DNA of 44,331 bases, taken from NCBI GenBank assembly GCA_016210495.1, contig JACQUC010000214.1, positions 1 to 44,331 of the forward strand, given 5' to 3'. Below the pieces are notes generated by a model that saw only the letters and a list, made by a program, of their open reading frames with translations, was not told the origin of the DNA and made no database searches. Both the position numbers and the translations under genes were made by a program. Positions 7,386-16,914 of this stretch are shown here, one piece after another. Source of the stretch: Chloroflexota bacterium. Its GTDB lineage: Bacteria; Chloroflexota; FW602-bin22; JACPRP01. Position 1 is the first letter of the stretch; each line of letters starts with the position of its first letter.

Positions 7386-9137
7386 TCAAAGAGCAAGGTA
7401 AACAGTTGCGACTTCGTATGTGACGGGGTCCGTGGGCTCACGGAAAACCAGCCAGCGCCAGCGGCGACCGAAATCGAGCGTTCTGGGCATCCATCGGGCG
7501 CTAATGGTATAGCGCTGGAACGCATAGTCGCCCGAAGGCAACGACGTGTCACCGCGACCAATAATGACCGGCGGACGACTGGCTGCCGTCTCCGCGAAGA
7601 CAACCACAGCCCTGCCACGTAGATACCACGCGAGGAGATCCTTGAATGCTGGATCCACAAGGATCCCCCTCTTGCGGCTCGCCACATCGGCCGTCGCCAG
7701 CGCTTCGTCCACGTCGCCGGCAAGCGTCCTGACGTCGGAGACCGTCGCCGCCGTCACAATGGACTCGCCGGGGTTGAGCGTGCTCTGGTAGCTTAGATTC
7801 GATGCCGTGTGCAAAGAACCTGCCAGCAAAAGGACAAGCGCCAAGACTCCGTACAGGCGAACTGTTTCCAGACTCCCCAACCATCTGGCGAATCCCGCGA
7901 CTGCAAATACTATCATAATGGACGGAGCGAGGGCAAACGGCATCGGAAGTTTCTCGCCCGGCAAAGAGAACCGACTCAGCACGAACATTAGCAGTAGAAG
8001 AGGTGGCAGCGTAATAATGCTGGCTGCCGCGAGTTGCTTGAAGGGACGAACACGATGGACCCAGGTGATCAGACCCCCGGCGAACTCGCCGGCGAGAAGC
8101 GTGGCGGGAACAAGCGGTTGCAGCAGCAGAACGGCCGACTTCTGCGGCACCAGCGAAAGCACGACCGTCGCCGCGATGGCCCACCACGCCAAGAACCAGA
8201 ACACCAGCCCTCTGCGACGGCCCGAGTAAAGGATGAAAAGAAGATACGCAGCAGCAAAGACGACCACAGCCGTCTCGTACACCAGCATCAGTTGCACGTA
8301 AAAGGCGAGGGGCGCCTGCGCAAAAGAGGGGTCCAGCCAGGTCCTGAGGGAGAGCTGGCTAACGAGGCTCTCCTGCACGCCGTGGAGGTTCGTGAAAGCT
8401 CCTGTGGCGACCACAATAGTTGTTCCTATGAAGGCCAGCGCCGCGTTGCCCAGTACCGAGCGCATAGCTGCAAGCCGTGCCCCGTCCAGGCCTTCCGGCC
8501 ACGACTCGTCTCGACCGAGATGATCCGGGGACCGCAAGCCGGGTAAGGCCAGGTTGGGAGCAAACCTTGCCCAAACGATGACGCCGATGGCGAAAGCCAA
8601 GGCCAGCACGACGTTGAGATACGCAGCCACTCCGGTGTTCACCAGAAGCCCCAACGTTGCGGCGCTGAGGTAGGCATAGATCGGCTGCCTCGTTTCGACA
8701 AACCGGAGAACGAGCCCGACGAGGCAAAGCGTGATGGTGGCGATCAGTATGCCGCTGTCCACAGAACGTGAGAAGAACATCGTGGTGGGCGACAGGGCGA
8801 AAAACACGGCCGCGGCCAGAGCGCCCAGGCTGCCGAGATACGCCCTCAGCAAATACGGGAGGACCACGAGCAGTGCACCGGCCAGGGCCGGCAAGACTCG
8901 TGGGACACTGTCGCTAGCCCCAAAAAGAAAGAACAAGAACGCATTGCCGTGGACCAACAGCGCGCTATGGTCCAGGCTTCCCGGCGAGCCTTGCGAGATA
9001 AGCCAGGACTGGAAAGCGCTTGCCGCCTCCGAAGACTGCAGGGGCATAGTCCCCAGGTTCCAGAGGCGCAGCCACAGCGACGCCAAAAATATTGCCAGAT
9101 AAGCGGCCTGCTCGACCGTGATTCTGGCTCCAATCAT
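7386..9137 (-). CDS. Agl23/TIGR03663-like polytopic membrane protein
   Basis: This 583-residue protein has about 11-13 hydrophobic segments and follows the N-terminal plan of the neighbouring Agl23-NHL protein (LRLWNLGTMPLQSSEAA; then a PRVLPALAGALLVVLPYLLR segment; then FFALSPTTMFFSRS). It lacks any propeller. The first-loop motif, HHDES in the neighbour, is QSSEA here, so acidic and histidine residues expected in a GT-C active site are partly missing. It may be a non-catalytic partner or act on a different acceptor. Start is ATG at 9135-9137, overlapping the upstream stop as ATGA. The ribosome-binding site is weak, consistent with translational coupling. Confidence 0.75.
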   Translation of the reverse strand: MIGARITVEQAAYLAIFLASLWLRLWNLGTMPLQSSEAASAFQSWLISQGSPGSLDHSALLVHGNAFLFFLFGASDSVPRVLPALAGALLVVLPYLLRAYLGSLGALAAAVFFALSPTTMFFSRSVDSGILIATITLCLVGLVLRFVETRQPIYAYLSAATLGLLVNTGVAAYLNVVLALAFAIGVIVWARFAPNLALPGLRSPDHLGRDESWPEGLDGARLAAMRSVLGNAALAFIGTTIVVATGAFTNLHGVQESLVSQLSLRTWLDPSFAQAPLAFYVQLMLVYETAVVVFAAAYLLFILYSGRRRGLVFWFLAWWAIAATVVLSLVPQKSAVLLLQPLVPATLLAGEFAGGLITWVHRVRPFKQLAAASIITLPPLLLLMFVLSRFSLPGEKLPMPFALAPSIMIVFAVAGFARWLGSLETVRLYGVLALVLLLAGSLHTASNLSYQSTLNPGESIVTAATVSDVRTLAGDVDEALATADVASRKRGILVDPAFKDLLAWYLRGRAVVVFAETAASRPPVIIGRGDTSLPSGDYAFQRYTISARWMPRTLDFGRRWRWLVFREPTDPVTYEVATVYLAL

Positions 9138-11677
9138 TCTTGAGACCTGACCTTGTAGATGATCACGCCCTGATTGCGATGTATGACGTCGGCGAAATCG
9201 GCGAACTTCTCCAAGCCGCGCGCCCCGCCGCCGCCGTAAGCCTCCCGCTCGAGAGCACCGACGTACACGTATTCGACGTGATACTTGGCCAAAAGACCCT
9301 GCGCTTCGCGGGAATCCTGGGAAAGAAAGATCCGCTCGATTTCACCCTTGCGTCTACTGGCCTCGGCCCCCGAACCGCGCCACTGGAGCTCGTGCCCATC
9401 CCACCCCAGCACTGTCGGAAGTCCGGTGTGAACCGATACCCTGCCAAACTGAGAATACGAGCCGCCCGGGGCCTCCAAGATCACGGGAACGCCCTTCACG
9501 TTCTCGTTGAGCCAGGTGACGGCCTCGAAATCGTAAGGCTGATGCCGCTCCAGATAGGAAACGCCATCCAGCGTAGCCGGGCCTTGAAAGGAATTCGTCT
9601 TGACGATGGTCGCGGCGACCGGGTAAGCCAGAGTAGCCAAAGCCAGCAGAAATCCGATGGCAAGCGCCGAGACAACCACCACCGCGTGGGCTCGACCCAG
9701 AAGCCGGCCGCCTTGCCGACGCAGGATGTAGTATACCACGTAGGCACCCGAAAGCGCCAACATAACCCAGACCTGGTAGTAAACCTTGAACACGGTGTTC
9801 ATCCGGTTGCCGAAAAAATCGCGCACGAAGACGATCTCCAGAAGAAACAGCAACCCCGAGGAAACCAATACAAGCGCGGCGACAAAGAGCCTTGGCCGTC
9901 CACCTAAAGTGTCCTCCCACGGCCGCACGCTGTTTGAACCGTTGGCGGAGACCAGCGAGGGATCACCGCCAATGGCGTTCGCGGAGGACGCCATCTCCGT
10001 AGGGGCGGACGTCTCTGTCCGCCAGGGGCGGGGCCGGACGTCGCCGCCATTCTGCACCAACAACGAGCTAAAGCCCGCGTCGGGAGCGCTCAACCGCATA
10101 ACGGCGTGCCGCGAAGCGACGACAACGGGAACCAGCATGGCCAGCACGGGAGCCTGGAGCATCACGAGGGCGATCATTGCGGCCAGCAGAATGAGCACAG
10201 GAGCAGGTGGCATTGAGGTCCAAAAGCTGCGACTAAGCAGCCCGTTGCTACGCGTCAGCCTGAGAATCGGAAGCAGAGCGAGCAGGAAGGAGACTGAAAC
10301 GAAAAGCATTGGGCCCCAGAAGATGAGAAAGTGATGCAACTTTGTCCGGACCAGCACGATACCGATCCCCGACGCTTGCGAGCGAAAGCTCAGGTAAAAC
10401 GGCAGGTACATAAGCACTGAGAGGATCAGCACGAGAAACCCGAAGATCACGGCATCCCTCAACCAGCGGCGGCCACCGAGCCTTTGTCGTATGGCGAAAG
10501 CGGACATCAGGATGAAAAGGTAGGTGGGCAGGTCCCAACTGTTTAGGAATCCCAGCCCGCCCACGACCAGACCAAAAGGAATCAAAGCCAGCGGCTGGCG
10601 TCGAAGTGTGCCAAAGGAAATGTGGTCTGGGAACGCCGTGCCGTCGGCAGTCAAGTGGCTTGCAGGCGCAAGCAAGAGGTTCACGGCGAAGGCAATAGCA
10701 AGTATGGCAAAGGGTAGAGCAAGCACGTGCGGGTGCAGGTCACCTAGCAGGAAGCTGAAAAACGGAAACTCGTTGATGGTGTAGTCCCTGGCCACGCCCG
10801 TCGCCGGGTCGAAATCGCCGATGACGCGGGAGGCGCGAAACCACCACATCCAGTCGGTGGGATACCACTGCGGGCTCAAATAAGGCTTGTCGACGTTCTG
10901 GATCTGTAGCCAGCGCCAGAAGGTAGCGGGCAGGGCCTCGTGCGCGTGAAGAAACTCGAACACCACTTCCAGATTAGCCAGGATCGTGACGAACACGGTC
11001 CCGAGCAAGCCACAGCCTGCCGGTCCCAGCCATCTTTTTCCAGGGCGGCCCTGCGACGACCCTTCGCTAGCGTCAGCAAGGTTACGAGCCAGGCCAAAAG
11101 CGCCGGTAGCCGTGAGGGCGAAGAGGAGCGAGATCGACAGGTTGAACGCTACGCCGGAAGGCACCCCCGAAAGCTTCGTCAGCATCGCCATCATTACATA
11201 GCCGAAATAGTAGTAGCTGATAGAATAGCCGGACAGCCACGGATCCACAGGAGGGAACGACGTGCTGCGCAGCACGCCGTTCAGGAAGGCAAGCTCCATA
11301 GGCTTCTCAGTCGCGGTTATGTCGGGATTGTAGGATCGCACGACCGCCCACAAGGCGAAGGCCGCCAGGAAGACGATCTCAGTCAGCACCACTGCGCCGC
11401 GTTTGCGCCGCCAGATATCCAAAACTGCGGATCGGGGAAAAACGATCCAGGAGAACAAAAGCACGAGCAGGATCAGGGACAGGATCGTCGCCCTGGCGTT
11501 GTCGGTGATGCCAAGCGAGGTTAGAAGCCACAGCAGGTACGCGACGACCAGAATGCCGAGTGGCTTGGCAAAAGCATAGCCTTTGTCCGGCAGCCAACCC
11601 AACAGGTGCGCGCCCAGGGGCAGGACGGCCACGCCAAGCATCTGAACGATCACCCACCAAATCGCTGCTTCGTACAA
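9134..11677 (-). CDS. DUF2298 (Chlor_Arch_YYY-type) polytopic membrane protein
   Basis: This 847-residue membrane protein matches the DUF2298 half of its upstream neighbour along its whole length. Shared landmarks are DKGYAFAKPLG near residue 30, the segment around PMELAFLNGVLRS, SYYYFGYVMMAMLTKLSGV, INEFPFFSFLLGDLHPH, and the strongly conserved RMNTVFKVYYQVW. DUF2298 proteins occur in Chloroflexota and archaea and are suspected membrane glycosyltransferases; the reaction is unproven. The start is TTG at 11675-11677 with GAGG upstream, three bases after the upstream stop. Residues about 540-560 are encoded by a dispersed hairpin repeat inserted in frame within a polar loop before RPRLFVAALVLV. 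The stop overlaps the downstream start. Confidence 0.85.
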   Translation of the reverse strand: MYEAAIWWVIVQMLGVAVLPLGAHLLGWLPDKGYAFAKPLGILVVAYLLWLLTSLGITDNARATILSLILLVLLFSWIVFPRSAVLDIWRRKRGAVVLTEIVFLAAFALWAVVRSYNPDITATEKPMELAFLNGVLRSTSFPPVDPWLSGYSISYYYFGYVMMAMLTKLSGVPSGVAFNLSISLLFALTATGAFGLARNLADASEGSSQGRPGKRWLGPAGCGLLGTVFVTILANLEVVFEFLHAHEALPATFWRWLQIQNVDKPYLSPQWYPTDWMWWFRASRVIGDFDPATGVARDYTINEFPFFSFLLGDLHPHVLALPFAILAIAFAVNLLLAPASHLTADGTAFPDHISFGTLRRQPLALIPFGLVVGGLGFLNSWDLPTYLFILMSAFAIRQRLGGRRWLRDAVIFGFLVLILSVLMYLPFYLSFRSQASGIGIVLVRTKLHHFLIFWGPMLFVSVSFLLALLPILRLTRSNGLLSRSFWTSMPPAPVLILLAAMIALVMLQAPVLAMLVPVVVASRHAVMRLSAPDAGFSSLLVQNGGDVRPRPWRTETSAPTEMASSANAIGGDPSLVSANGSNSVRPWEDTLGGRPRLFVAALVLVSSGLLFLLEIVFVRDFFGNRMNTVFKVYYQVWVMLALSGAYVVYYILRRQGGRLLGRAHAVVVVSALAIGFLLALATLAYPVAATIVKTNSFQGPATLDGVSYLERHQPYDFEAVTWLNENVKGVPVILEAPGGSYSQFGRVSVHTGLPTVLGWDGHELQWRGSGAEASRRKGEIERIFLSQDSREAQGLLAKYHVEYVYVGALEREAYGGGGARGLEKFADFADVIHRNQGVIIYKVRSQE
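9999..10060. repeat. GTAGGGGC-type repeat lying inside a coding sequence
   Basis: GGCGGAC (10004-10010) pairs with GTCCGCC (10017-10023), preceded by GTAGG and followed by the tail GCCGCCATTCTGCACCA at 10043-10059. The same stem and tail recur in noncoding DNA at 31350-31406. Here it is read in frame within the DUF2298 gene (on the opposite strand), adding roughly 20 residues to a loop. Confidence 0.7.
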
Positions 11678-11680
11678 GTC

Positions 11681-14600
11681 CTAGCCTCGCACTCGATAGA
11701 TTCTAACGCCGTCCTCGTCGTATGCCACGTCCACGTAGGCCCCGATCATAGCATCGTACAGGGGCTGGCTCGGCGGATAGAACAGGCGCTCCAGCTCGCC
11801 GATATAGACGTAGCTAACCCCATAATATCTGAGCAAATCCAACCTCCGCTCGAGCGATGCCTCGGAATACATAGCCCTGACATCGGTCACGCGCTGGTCG
11901 ATCATCCACTGGTAGCCCCACCGCTGCTGCTTCTGGTGCCAATCCCAGCCGATCACGGTTGGCAAGCCGGTGTAGACGGACACGCGCGCGCCCCATCGAT
12001 ACGGCGGCGCCTGGGCCTCGAGCACGACGGGAGATCCAGACACGTTGTCCTGTAGCCAGCGAATAGCCTTCAAGTCCGGTGCCAGAAGGATCTGCTTGTT
12101 GCCCTCGCCGAAGGTGGCCTTCTGGGCATAGAGGGTCCCGTCGAGAGTCGGCGGCAGAGACGTATCAAATCGATCGCTCACCCTGGCGCGCGTGGCCACC
12201 ACCGGATACACGCCGGATGCCATCACGAGAACGATCAAGCCGGCCAGCCAGGGCCACACGAACACCCGCAGCCTTGCCGTGGTGAAGTATTCGACTACAA
12301 TCGACAGGGCCACGGCCGAAGCGATGGACCAGAGAATCCAGACCTGTAGATACACCTTAAACACGGTGTTCATGCGCCCGATGTCGCCCTTGATGGCAAA
12401 GAACTCCACGCCGAGGCCCAGCAGCAAGCTCACGGCCACTAGGCACAAGACAAACAACTCCATCGGCGAACGCCGTCGCCTAGTCAGCAACAGCCCGACG
12501 AGCAGGAGTAGGGCCAGTAGGAGCGCGATCAGTGACAACCCAAACCAGACGAGCACGAACAGCACAAAAGCAGCGAACAACGAAGCGTCAGAAAAACGGC
12601 GAACGCCACGGTAGTCCCTGCGCCTCACCAGGGCTCGTGATAGGACGAGGAGACGGCCAGTTCGCCCGGGTCGGCTCAGCCAGAGCCTTAGCCATCTAAG
12701 CCCGGCGCCGCGTCCGTACTGGCGCAACAGGTCCACCACCAGGAAGCTGGCCAATATGTAGATGAACAGGCCGTGAATGCCGAGATACTCTACCAGGCCT
12801 GATTTGTCCGGAAACGGCTCCACGCCGGAATAGAACGAGCGAAAGCTGTCGTGAAAGGGCAGGTAGGCAACTATGGCGGTTGCGACGATGGCGGCGATAA
12901 CCGCCAGACTTCTGGCAAGGCACGGAAAAGTTGGCCGCTGCCGACTGTACCAGGGTATCAAAAGGGCGAGCGAGATGATGAGTGCGTACGTCGGGAAGTC
13001 CCACGAATTTGTCGTATACAGCGCGCCCAGGGTAATGCCGGACAAGAAGATGGCTAGGATGTTCCCAAGCGAGAGCGAAAGCCGAGCCAACAGAGAACGG
13101 CCCTCACCCCAACCCTCTCCCAGAGGGAGAGGGGGCGGGAACGCTGAGCTACCAGCAGGTGCCCTGGGGCCAACCAACTCTGCTCTTCCGCAGGGAGAGG
13201 ACGAGTCCCCTCTCCCTCTGGGAGAGGGATAGGGTGAGAGCGCGCTGGAAGGGCAGGAATCATCGCTCGGGCAAGCAGCAGGGGAACCCTCACCCTCACC
13301 CTCTCCCTTTCGCAAGAGGGAGAGGGGATTGGTCGGATCCCTCCTTTGCGAAAGGGAATGGGGACTGGTCGTATCGCCGCGCTTCAGGAAGTTGACGGCC
13401 AGGGCGAGCGCGAGGAGCGCCAGCGGCATGGCAATCAGGTGGGCGTGCAGGTCGGCAAAGAGGAAGCTGAAGAACGGGAACTCGTTGATGGTCCCCTTGA
13501 TAACACGCGTGCTGGCCCAATACCAATCGGTCGGAATGTCCATGGTCTGGACGCGCCCGACGACCCGCCACAGGCCGGCGACAAACGAGGTCAGCGCGTC
13601 CGGAGGCGCGCCACCAGCTCTCGAGGCACCGGCGCCGATACGCGCCAACTGGTCGACAATCTGATATGTGCCGCCCAGATTGCCCAGGATCAAGGCGAAT
13701 GTTGCGCCCACAGCGCCCCATAACAGCGAAAGCGGGCGAGCACGCAACCCACTGTTGCCCGCCACAAGATTGTGAGTCACGACGAACGCGCCGGCGAAGG
13801 CCTGGGCGAAAAGGGTGGGGATCGCCAGATTGAACGCTACTGTCGGCAACACCCCGGTTAGCTTCACAAAAGTTCCCACGATGACCTGGCCAAAGTAATA
13901 GTAATTGATGTAACCACCCGCGAACCAGGGATCGTAAGGTGGGAATGAGACGCTCTTGATGACTGCCGTCAAGTAGGCCATCTCCATAGGCTTCTCACCG
14001 CCCCGGTACGGGTGCCATATATCGGGATTGGCCAGCCTGATGATCAGGAAGAGCAAGAAGGCCGCCCAAAATATCGCTTCACTCAGCATGATCACGCCCT
14101 TGCGCTCACGCCATACCTCGGCGAGACGACGACGCCGCAAGGCCGCCAACGCCAATCCCATAAGTAGAAGGAACGCCAGAACGCCAATAACGGTCGAACG
14201 CGTGTTGGCAGCCAGCCCAGTGCTGGCCAATAGCCAGGTCACATACGCCAGAAAGAGCATACCGACCGTCTTAGCAAACGCGTATCCCCCGTCCGACAGA
14301 CGGCTAAACACCAGGAGACAGATGGGCGCGGCTGCCAGACCGACTATCTCCAAGGCGAGCACCCAGAACAGCAGTGGAAACCTATTCTCCACGCCATCGC
14401 GATCGAACAGCGCCGCAAAGGTGCCGTTCTCAATCATCGCCCGTTGTCTCTCAGGCGTCAGCAACAGGCTCTTATCGGGGCTTCGCGGCGAGCCCCGCTG
14501 CGCCAGCGCTTCACCCAACGCGCTTCGGAGCTCCTGCTGAGAGAGCTGCCGGTGTTTCTTGAACACCAGCACCTTGGGATGGTCGTATACCGTCACGCTT

Positions 14601-16399
14601 TCGTCGGCCCTCCCCAGATCGAGGGGAACCGGCGATGGAAGAAAGCCGGCGAGTCGGGCAGGAACGGGTAGCCCGGGCTCGGAAAGGGTGTCATCCACGA
14701 AGCTAACGCCGAGAAGGTTAGGATAGGATGCAAAGGAAGCCTCCAACTCGAAGCCCAGCTTCTCGCCAAACAGCAACTCGTAGTACCTCTTCGTCATGGG
14801 GTAGCGCTCGGGCAGCCGTGGAATCGTTCCGTACAGCCGGTTGCTGAAGAAGACGATGTAATCGGAGGCGGTAAGCTGTTGCACGATATGATTCAGCTTG
14901 GCCGGCGTATCGTCCTCGTAGAGATTCAGCGAGTTCGTGCGGTAGCCCTGGCTGCCGGCAGAGTAGGCGATGCCGCCGTCTATCAGAGGGACCGGCATGC
15001 CTTCTTCCCAGTGCTCTGTGGCGATGGCGCTCCCTTTGGGAACGTTCTGGTAGATCCAGCGAGATGCTTCGAGGGCCGTGTGCGGCCGCGAGTAAATGCT
15101 GTCGAAAGCGATGGCGTAGAAGCCCGTGGTCACTATCACGAGGGCAATTGCCGCAAGCACGGCCGCGCGGTATCGCGTGGTGCGCTCGAACAGCACCAGC
15201 AACCCATACGCGCCAAAAATACAGAGAAACGGCACGATGGGCAGCAGGTACCGCAAGAACTTGGCGTGGAAGCTACCCGTGATCAAGAAATACGGCATGA
15301 CCCAGGACAGTAACAGAAGGTGAGCACGTATCGGCTTCCGGAAGCTTTGTCCCAGCACCAAGAGCCAGCCAGCGACGACGGCAAGCCCCAAGGGAAGGCC
15401 AAGACTCCAGACGACGAGGTTCTGGATGAAATATAGGTACGCGGGACGGTTAGCGTACTGACGGGTGTAAGGGAAGTCGGCTACGCCCCGAACCATGTTG
15501 CTCTGCTCTCCCAACTGCCGGACGAAATTCTGGAAGTCGACCAGAACGTAAGGCTGGGTAGCTACGAAGACGACGCCGACGGCGAGGAGTGTAAGCACGA
15601 AACAGAAAATGCTGCGACGGACCTGTCTCTCGTTGAGTTCCTTCCCATGTGCGTGAAGCCTCAGCACGTGCACAGCGGCCACCATCGCAACAATGGGCAA
15701 TGCGCTGAACTTGGTGGCTAGCGCCAGACCAATCAGGGCGCCCAGGACAAGGGATGTCCCAACCGTAACACGTTTCGTCAGCCGGACCGAGATCAGCGCT
15801 GAGGTCAGGACTAAGAAGGTGAGCAGTGTATCGGCAGCGTAGAAGTGCGAAAGCTGAATGCCGATTGCGGAAAAGGCGACGAATGCGGCGGCCAGCAGTC
15901 CCACTCGGCGACCGTAGAGGCTGCGCCCAAGAAAGTAAGTCAGCAGCACCGAGCCCGTGTCGAACAATGCCGAAAGCGCCCGGCCTACGAGACGCATATT
16001 GTCCATATTAGCCGCCAACTGCCCAGGCAACGAACCGGTGAGCGACGTGATAATCGCCAGCAGATGGCTAATGCCGGACACCAGATAGAAGACTAGCGAG
16101 CCGTAGACGAAAGACTGTGGATTGAGTGGGCTATCCGCCTTCCAGAGGTTGTCCAGCGTTAGCGGTGCGGGCAGAGCCAGACGAGCCGACGTCATCAGGA
16201 TGTGTCGCTCGTCCGGATGGAACAGGTGTCCGTCATCCCAGTTGAGGTTGTATGCTCGCAGGGTCAGGGCTGCCAGGAGCAGCAGGAACACAATCCAGCC
16301 GTCGTGCTTCAAAGCGCCCGCCGCGCCCTCACGCCAACTCATTAGCCATCCAACCTGCATCCATTTCCAGCGTAGTCTGAGGCCACGGTATTTTATCAT
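11681..16399 (-). CDS. GT39-type glycosyltransferase fused to DUF2298 membrane protein
   Basis: At 1572 residues this is the largest protein of the window. Residues about 30-440 form a GT-C/GT39 (PMT/ArnT-like) module whose first external loop carries DDGHLFHPDERH, the acidic-His motif expected to bind the lipid-phosphate donor or metal. A soluble stretch of about 200 residues follows. From about residue 680 a complete DUF2298 domain begins (GGYAFAKTVG), including INEFPFFSFLFADLHAH and RMNTVFKVYLQVW. Residues about 1010-1100 are low-complexity and derive from three CCCTCTCCC hairpin repeats. The start is taken as ATG at 16397-16399; its ribosome-binding site is poor and a later ATG is possible. 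It is the first gene of the operon. I infer transfer of a sugar from a lipid carrier; the acceptor is unknown. Confidence 0.83.
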   Translation of the reverse strand: MIKYRGLRLRWKWMQVGWLMSWREGAAGALKHDGWIVFLLLLAALTLRAYNLNWDDGHLFHPDERHILMTSARLALPAPLTLDNLWKADSPLNPQSFVYGSLVFYLVSGISHLLAIITSLTGSLPGQLAANMDNMRLVGRALSALFDTGSVLLTYFLGRSLYGRRVGLLAAAFVAFSAIGIQLSHFYAADTLLTFLVLTSALISVRLTKRVTVGTSLVLGALIGLALATKFSALPIVAMVAAVHVLRLHAHGKELNERQVRRSIFCFVLTLLAVGVVFVATQPYVLVDFQNFVRQLGEQSNMVRGVADFPYTRQYANRPAYLYFIQNLVVWSLGLPLGLAVVAGWLLVLGQSFRKPIRAHLLLLSWVMPYFLITGSFHAKFLRYLLPIVPFLCIFGAYGLLVLFERTTRYRAAVLAAIALVIVTTGFYAIAFDSIYSRPHTALEASRWIYQNVPKGSAIATEHWEEGMPVPLIDGGIAYSAGSQGYRTNSLNLYEDDTPAKLNHIVQQLTASDYIVFFSNRLYGTIPRLPERYPMTKRYYELLFGEKLGFELEASFASYPNLLGVSFVDDTLSEPGLPVPARLAGFLPSPVPLDLGRADESVTVYDHPKVLVFKKHRQLSQQELRSALGEALAQRGSPRSPDKSLLLTPERQRAMIENGTFAALFDRDGVENRFPLLFWVLALEIVGLAAAPICLLVFSRLSDGGYAFAKTVGMLFLAYVTWLLASTGLAANTRSTVIGVLAFLLLMGLALAALRRRRLAEVWRERKGVIMLSEAIFWAAFLLFLIIRLANPDIWHPYRGGEKPMEMAYLTAVIKSVSFPPYDPWFAGGYINYYYFGQVIVGTFVKLTGVLPTVAFNLAIPTLFAQAFAGAFVVTHNLVAGNSGLRARPLSLLWGAVGATFALILGNLGGTYQIVDQLARIGAGASRAGGAPPDALTSFVAGLWRVVGRVQTMDIPTDWYWASTRVIKGTINEFPFFSFLFADLHAHLIAMPLALLALALAVNFLKRGDTTSPHSLSQRRDPTNPLSLLRKGEGEGEGSPAACPSDDSCPSSALSPYPSPRGRGDSSSPCGRAELVGPRAPAGSSAFPPPLPLGEGWGEGRSLLARLSLSLGNILAIFLSGITLGALYTTNSWDFPTYALIISLALLIPWYSRQRPTFPCLARSLAVIAAIVATAIVAYLPFHDSFRSFYSGVEPFPDKSGLVEYLGIHGLFIYILASFLVVDLLRQYGRGAGLRWLRLWLSRPGRTGRLLVLSRALVRRRDYRGVRRFSDASLFAAFVLFVLVWFGLSLIALLLALLLLVGLLLTRRRRSPMELFVLCLVAVSLLLGLGVEFFAIKGDIGRMNTVFKVYLQVWILWSIASAVALSIVVEYFTTARLRVFVWPWLAGLIVLVMASGVYPVVATRARVSDRFDTSLPPTLDGTLYAQKATFGEGNKQILLAPDLKAIRWLQDNVSGSPVVLEAQAPPYRWGARVSVYTGLPTVIGWDWHQKQQRWGYQWMIDQRVTDVRAMYSEASLERRLDLLRYYGVSYVYIGELERLFYPPSQPLYDAMIGAYVDVAYDEDGVRIYRVRG
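13100..13365. repeat. Cluster of CCCTCTCCC/GGGAGAGGG hairpin repeats inside the GT39-DUF2298 gene
   Basis: Three nearly identical hairpins occur within 215 bases: 13113-13121/13125-13133, 13208-13216/13220-13228 and 13299-13308/13317-13326. They are accompanied by CCCTCACCC-type flanks, and a degenerate fourth unit follows. The same unit occurs in intergenic DNA at 30423-30451. Here it is translated into a Pro/Gly/Ser/Arg-rich insert (for example PLPLGEGWGEG and LSPYPSPRGRG) of about 90 residues in a membrane-protein loop. The homologous loop of the neighbouring DUF2298 protein is much shorter. Confidence 0.8.
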
Positions 16400-16465
16400 C
16401 AGGGATGGACGGGCGCAACGAATGGCCTAGCGTTCGCGCAGGGCTTCTTCGTTCCAATAGGCTTG

Positions 16466-16494
16466 CTAATACGCTTGGTTCAAAAGACTCGCAA
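16466..16494 (-). promoter_or_regulatory. Putative sigma70-type promoter for the glycan operon
   Basis: On the minus strand, TTGCGA (16489-16494) and TATTAG (16466-16471) are 17 bases apart, each matching four of six consensus bases. The expected transcript starts about 60 bases before the ATG at 16399. It is a plausible but not strong match. Confidence 0.4.
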
Positions 16495-16688
16495 TCGACC
16501 AAGTACGTCTTAATAGGGTGGCGTAGCAGCGTCGGGTTCTTGGTGGGGTGTGGGTGAGGCGGGAAAACCGTACTGGAGGCGGGCCGTTCGGCAAAGTATG
16601 GTCGCGTCTCCCCACCCAGCTACCACCCCTCCCAAAAACGCCGCTACGTTGTCTCATCGCAAAACTGCGGCGTGTCGCGGAATTGGGC

Positions 16689-16717
16689 TTGACACGTCTC
16701 GAGAACTGAGATATTAT
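16689..16717 (+). promoter_or_regulatory. Sigma70-type promoter for the two-component operon
   Basis: TTGACA (16689-16694) and TATTAT (16712-16717) are separated by exactly 17 bases, an almost perfect consensus promoter. The transcript would begin near 16724 and have a leader of about 190 bases before the sensor kinase ATG at 16915. Confidence 0.75.
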
Positions 16718-16914
16718 TGCAGGCGACGCGAACGAATCAATCCCACTGTTTGTTCCGCTTCGTTTGAGACTCGAGGTCCCGACACCGCTTTGTCTTCTGA
16801 AGCTCGATGCCGAGCGATGCGCACTCGGAGGAGAGCGATCCGCCCTTTTATGATCCCAGGCTGATCTGGGGAGTCAAACGGCACAAAGATTGTGGTGACG
16901 CAGGAAGTGTTGCC

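Larger units (their letters stand above)
16400..16914. other. Divergent intergenic region between glycan operon and sensor-kinase operon
   Basis: This 515-base gap separates two operons that point away from each other. It contains one good plus-strand promoter (16689-16717), one plausible minus-strand promoter (16466-16494), and an inverted repeat ACGCCGC...GCGGCGT at 16638-16644/16667-16673. That repeat is centred near -68 relative to the expected plus-strand start and could bind a regulator. Nothing else in it reads as a gene. Confidence 0.6.
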
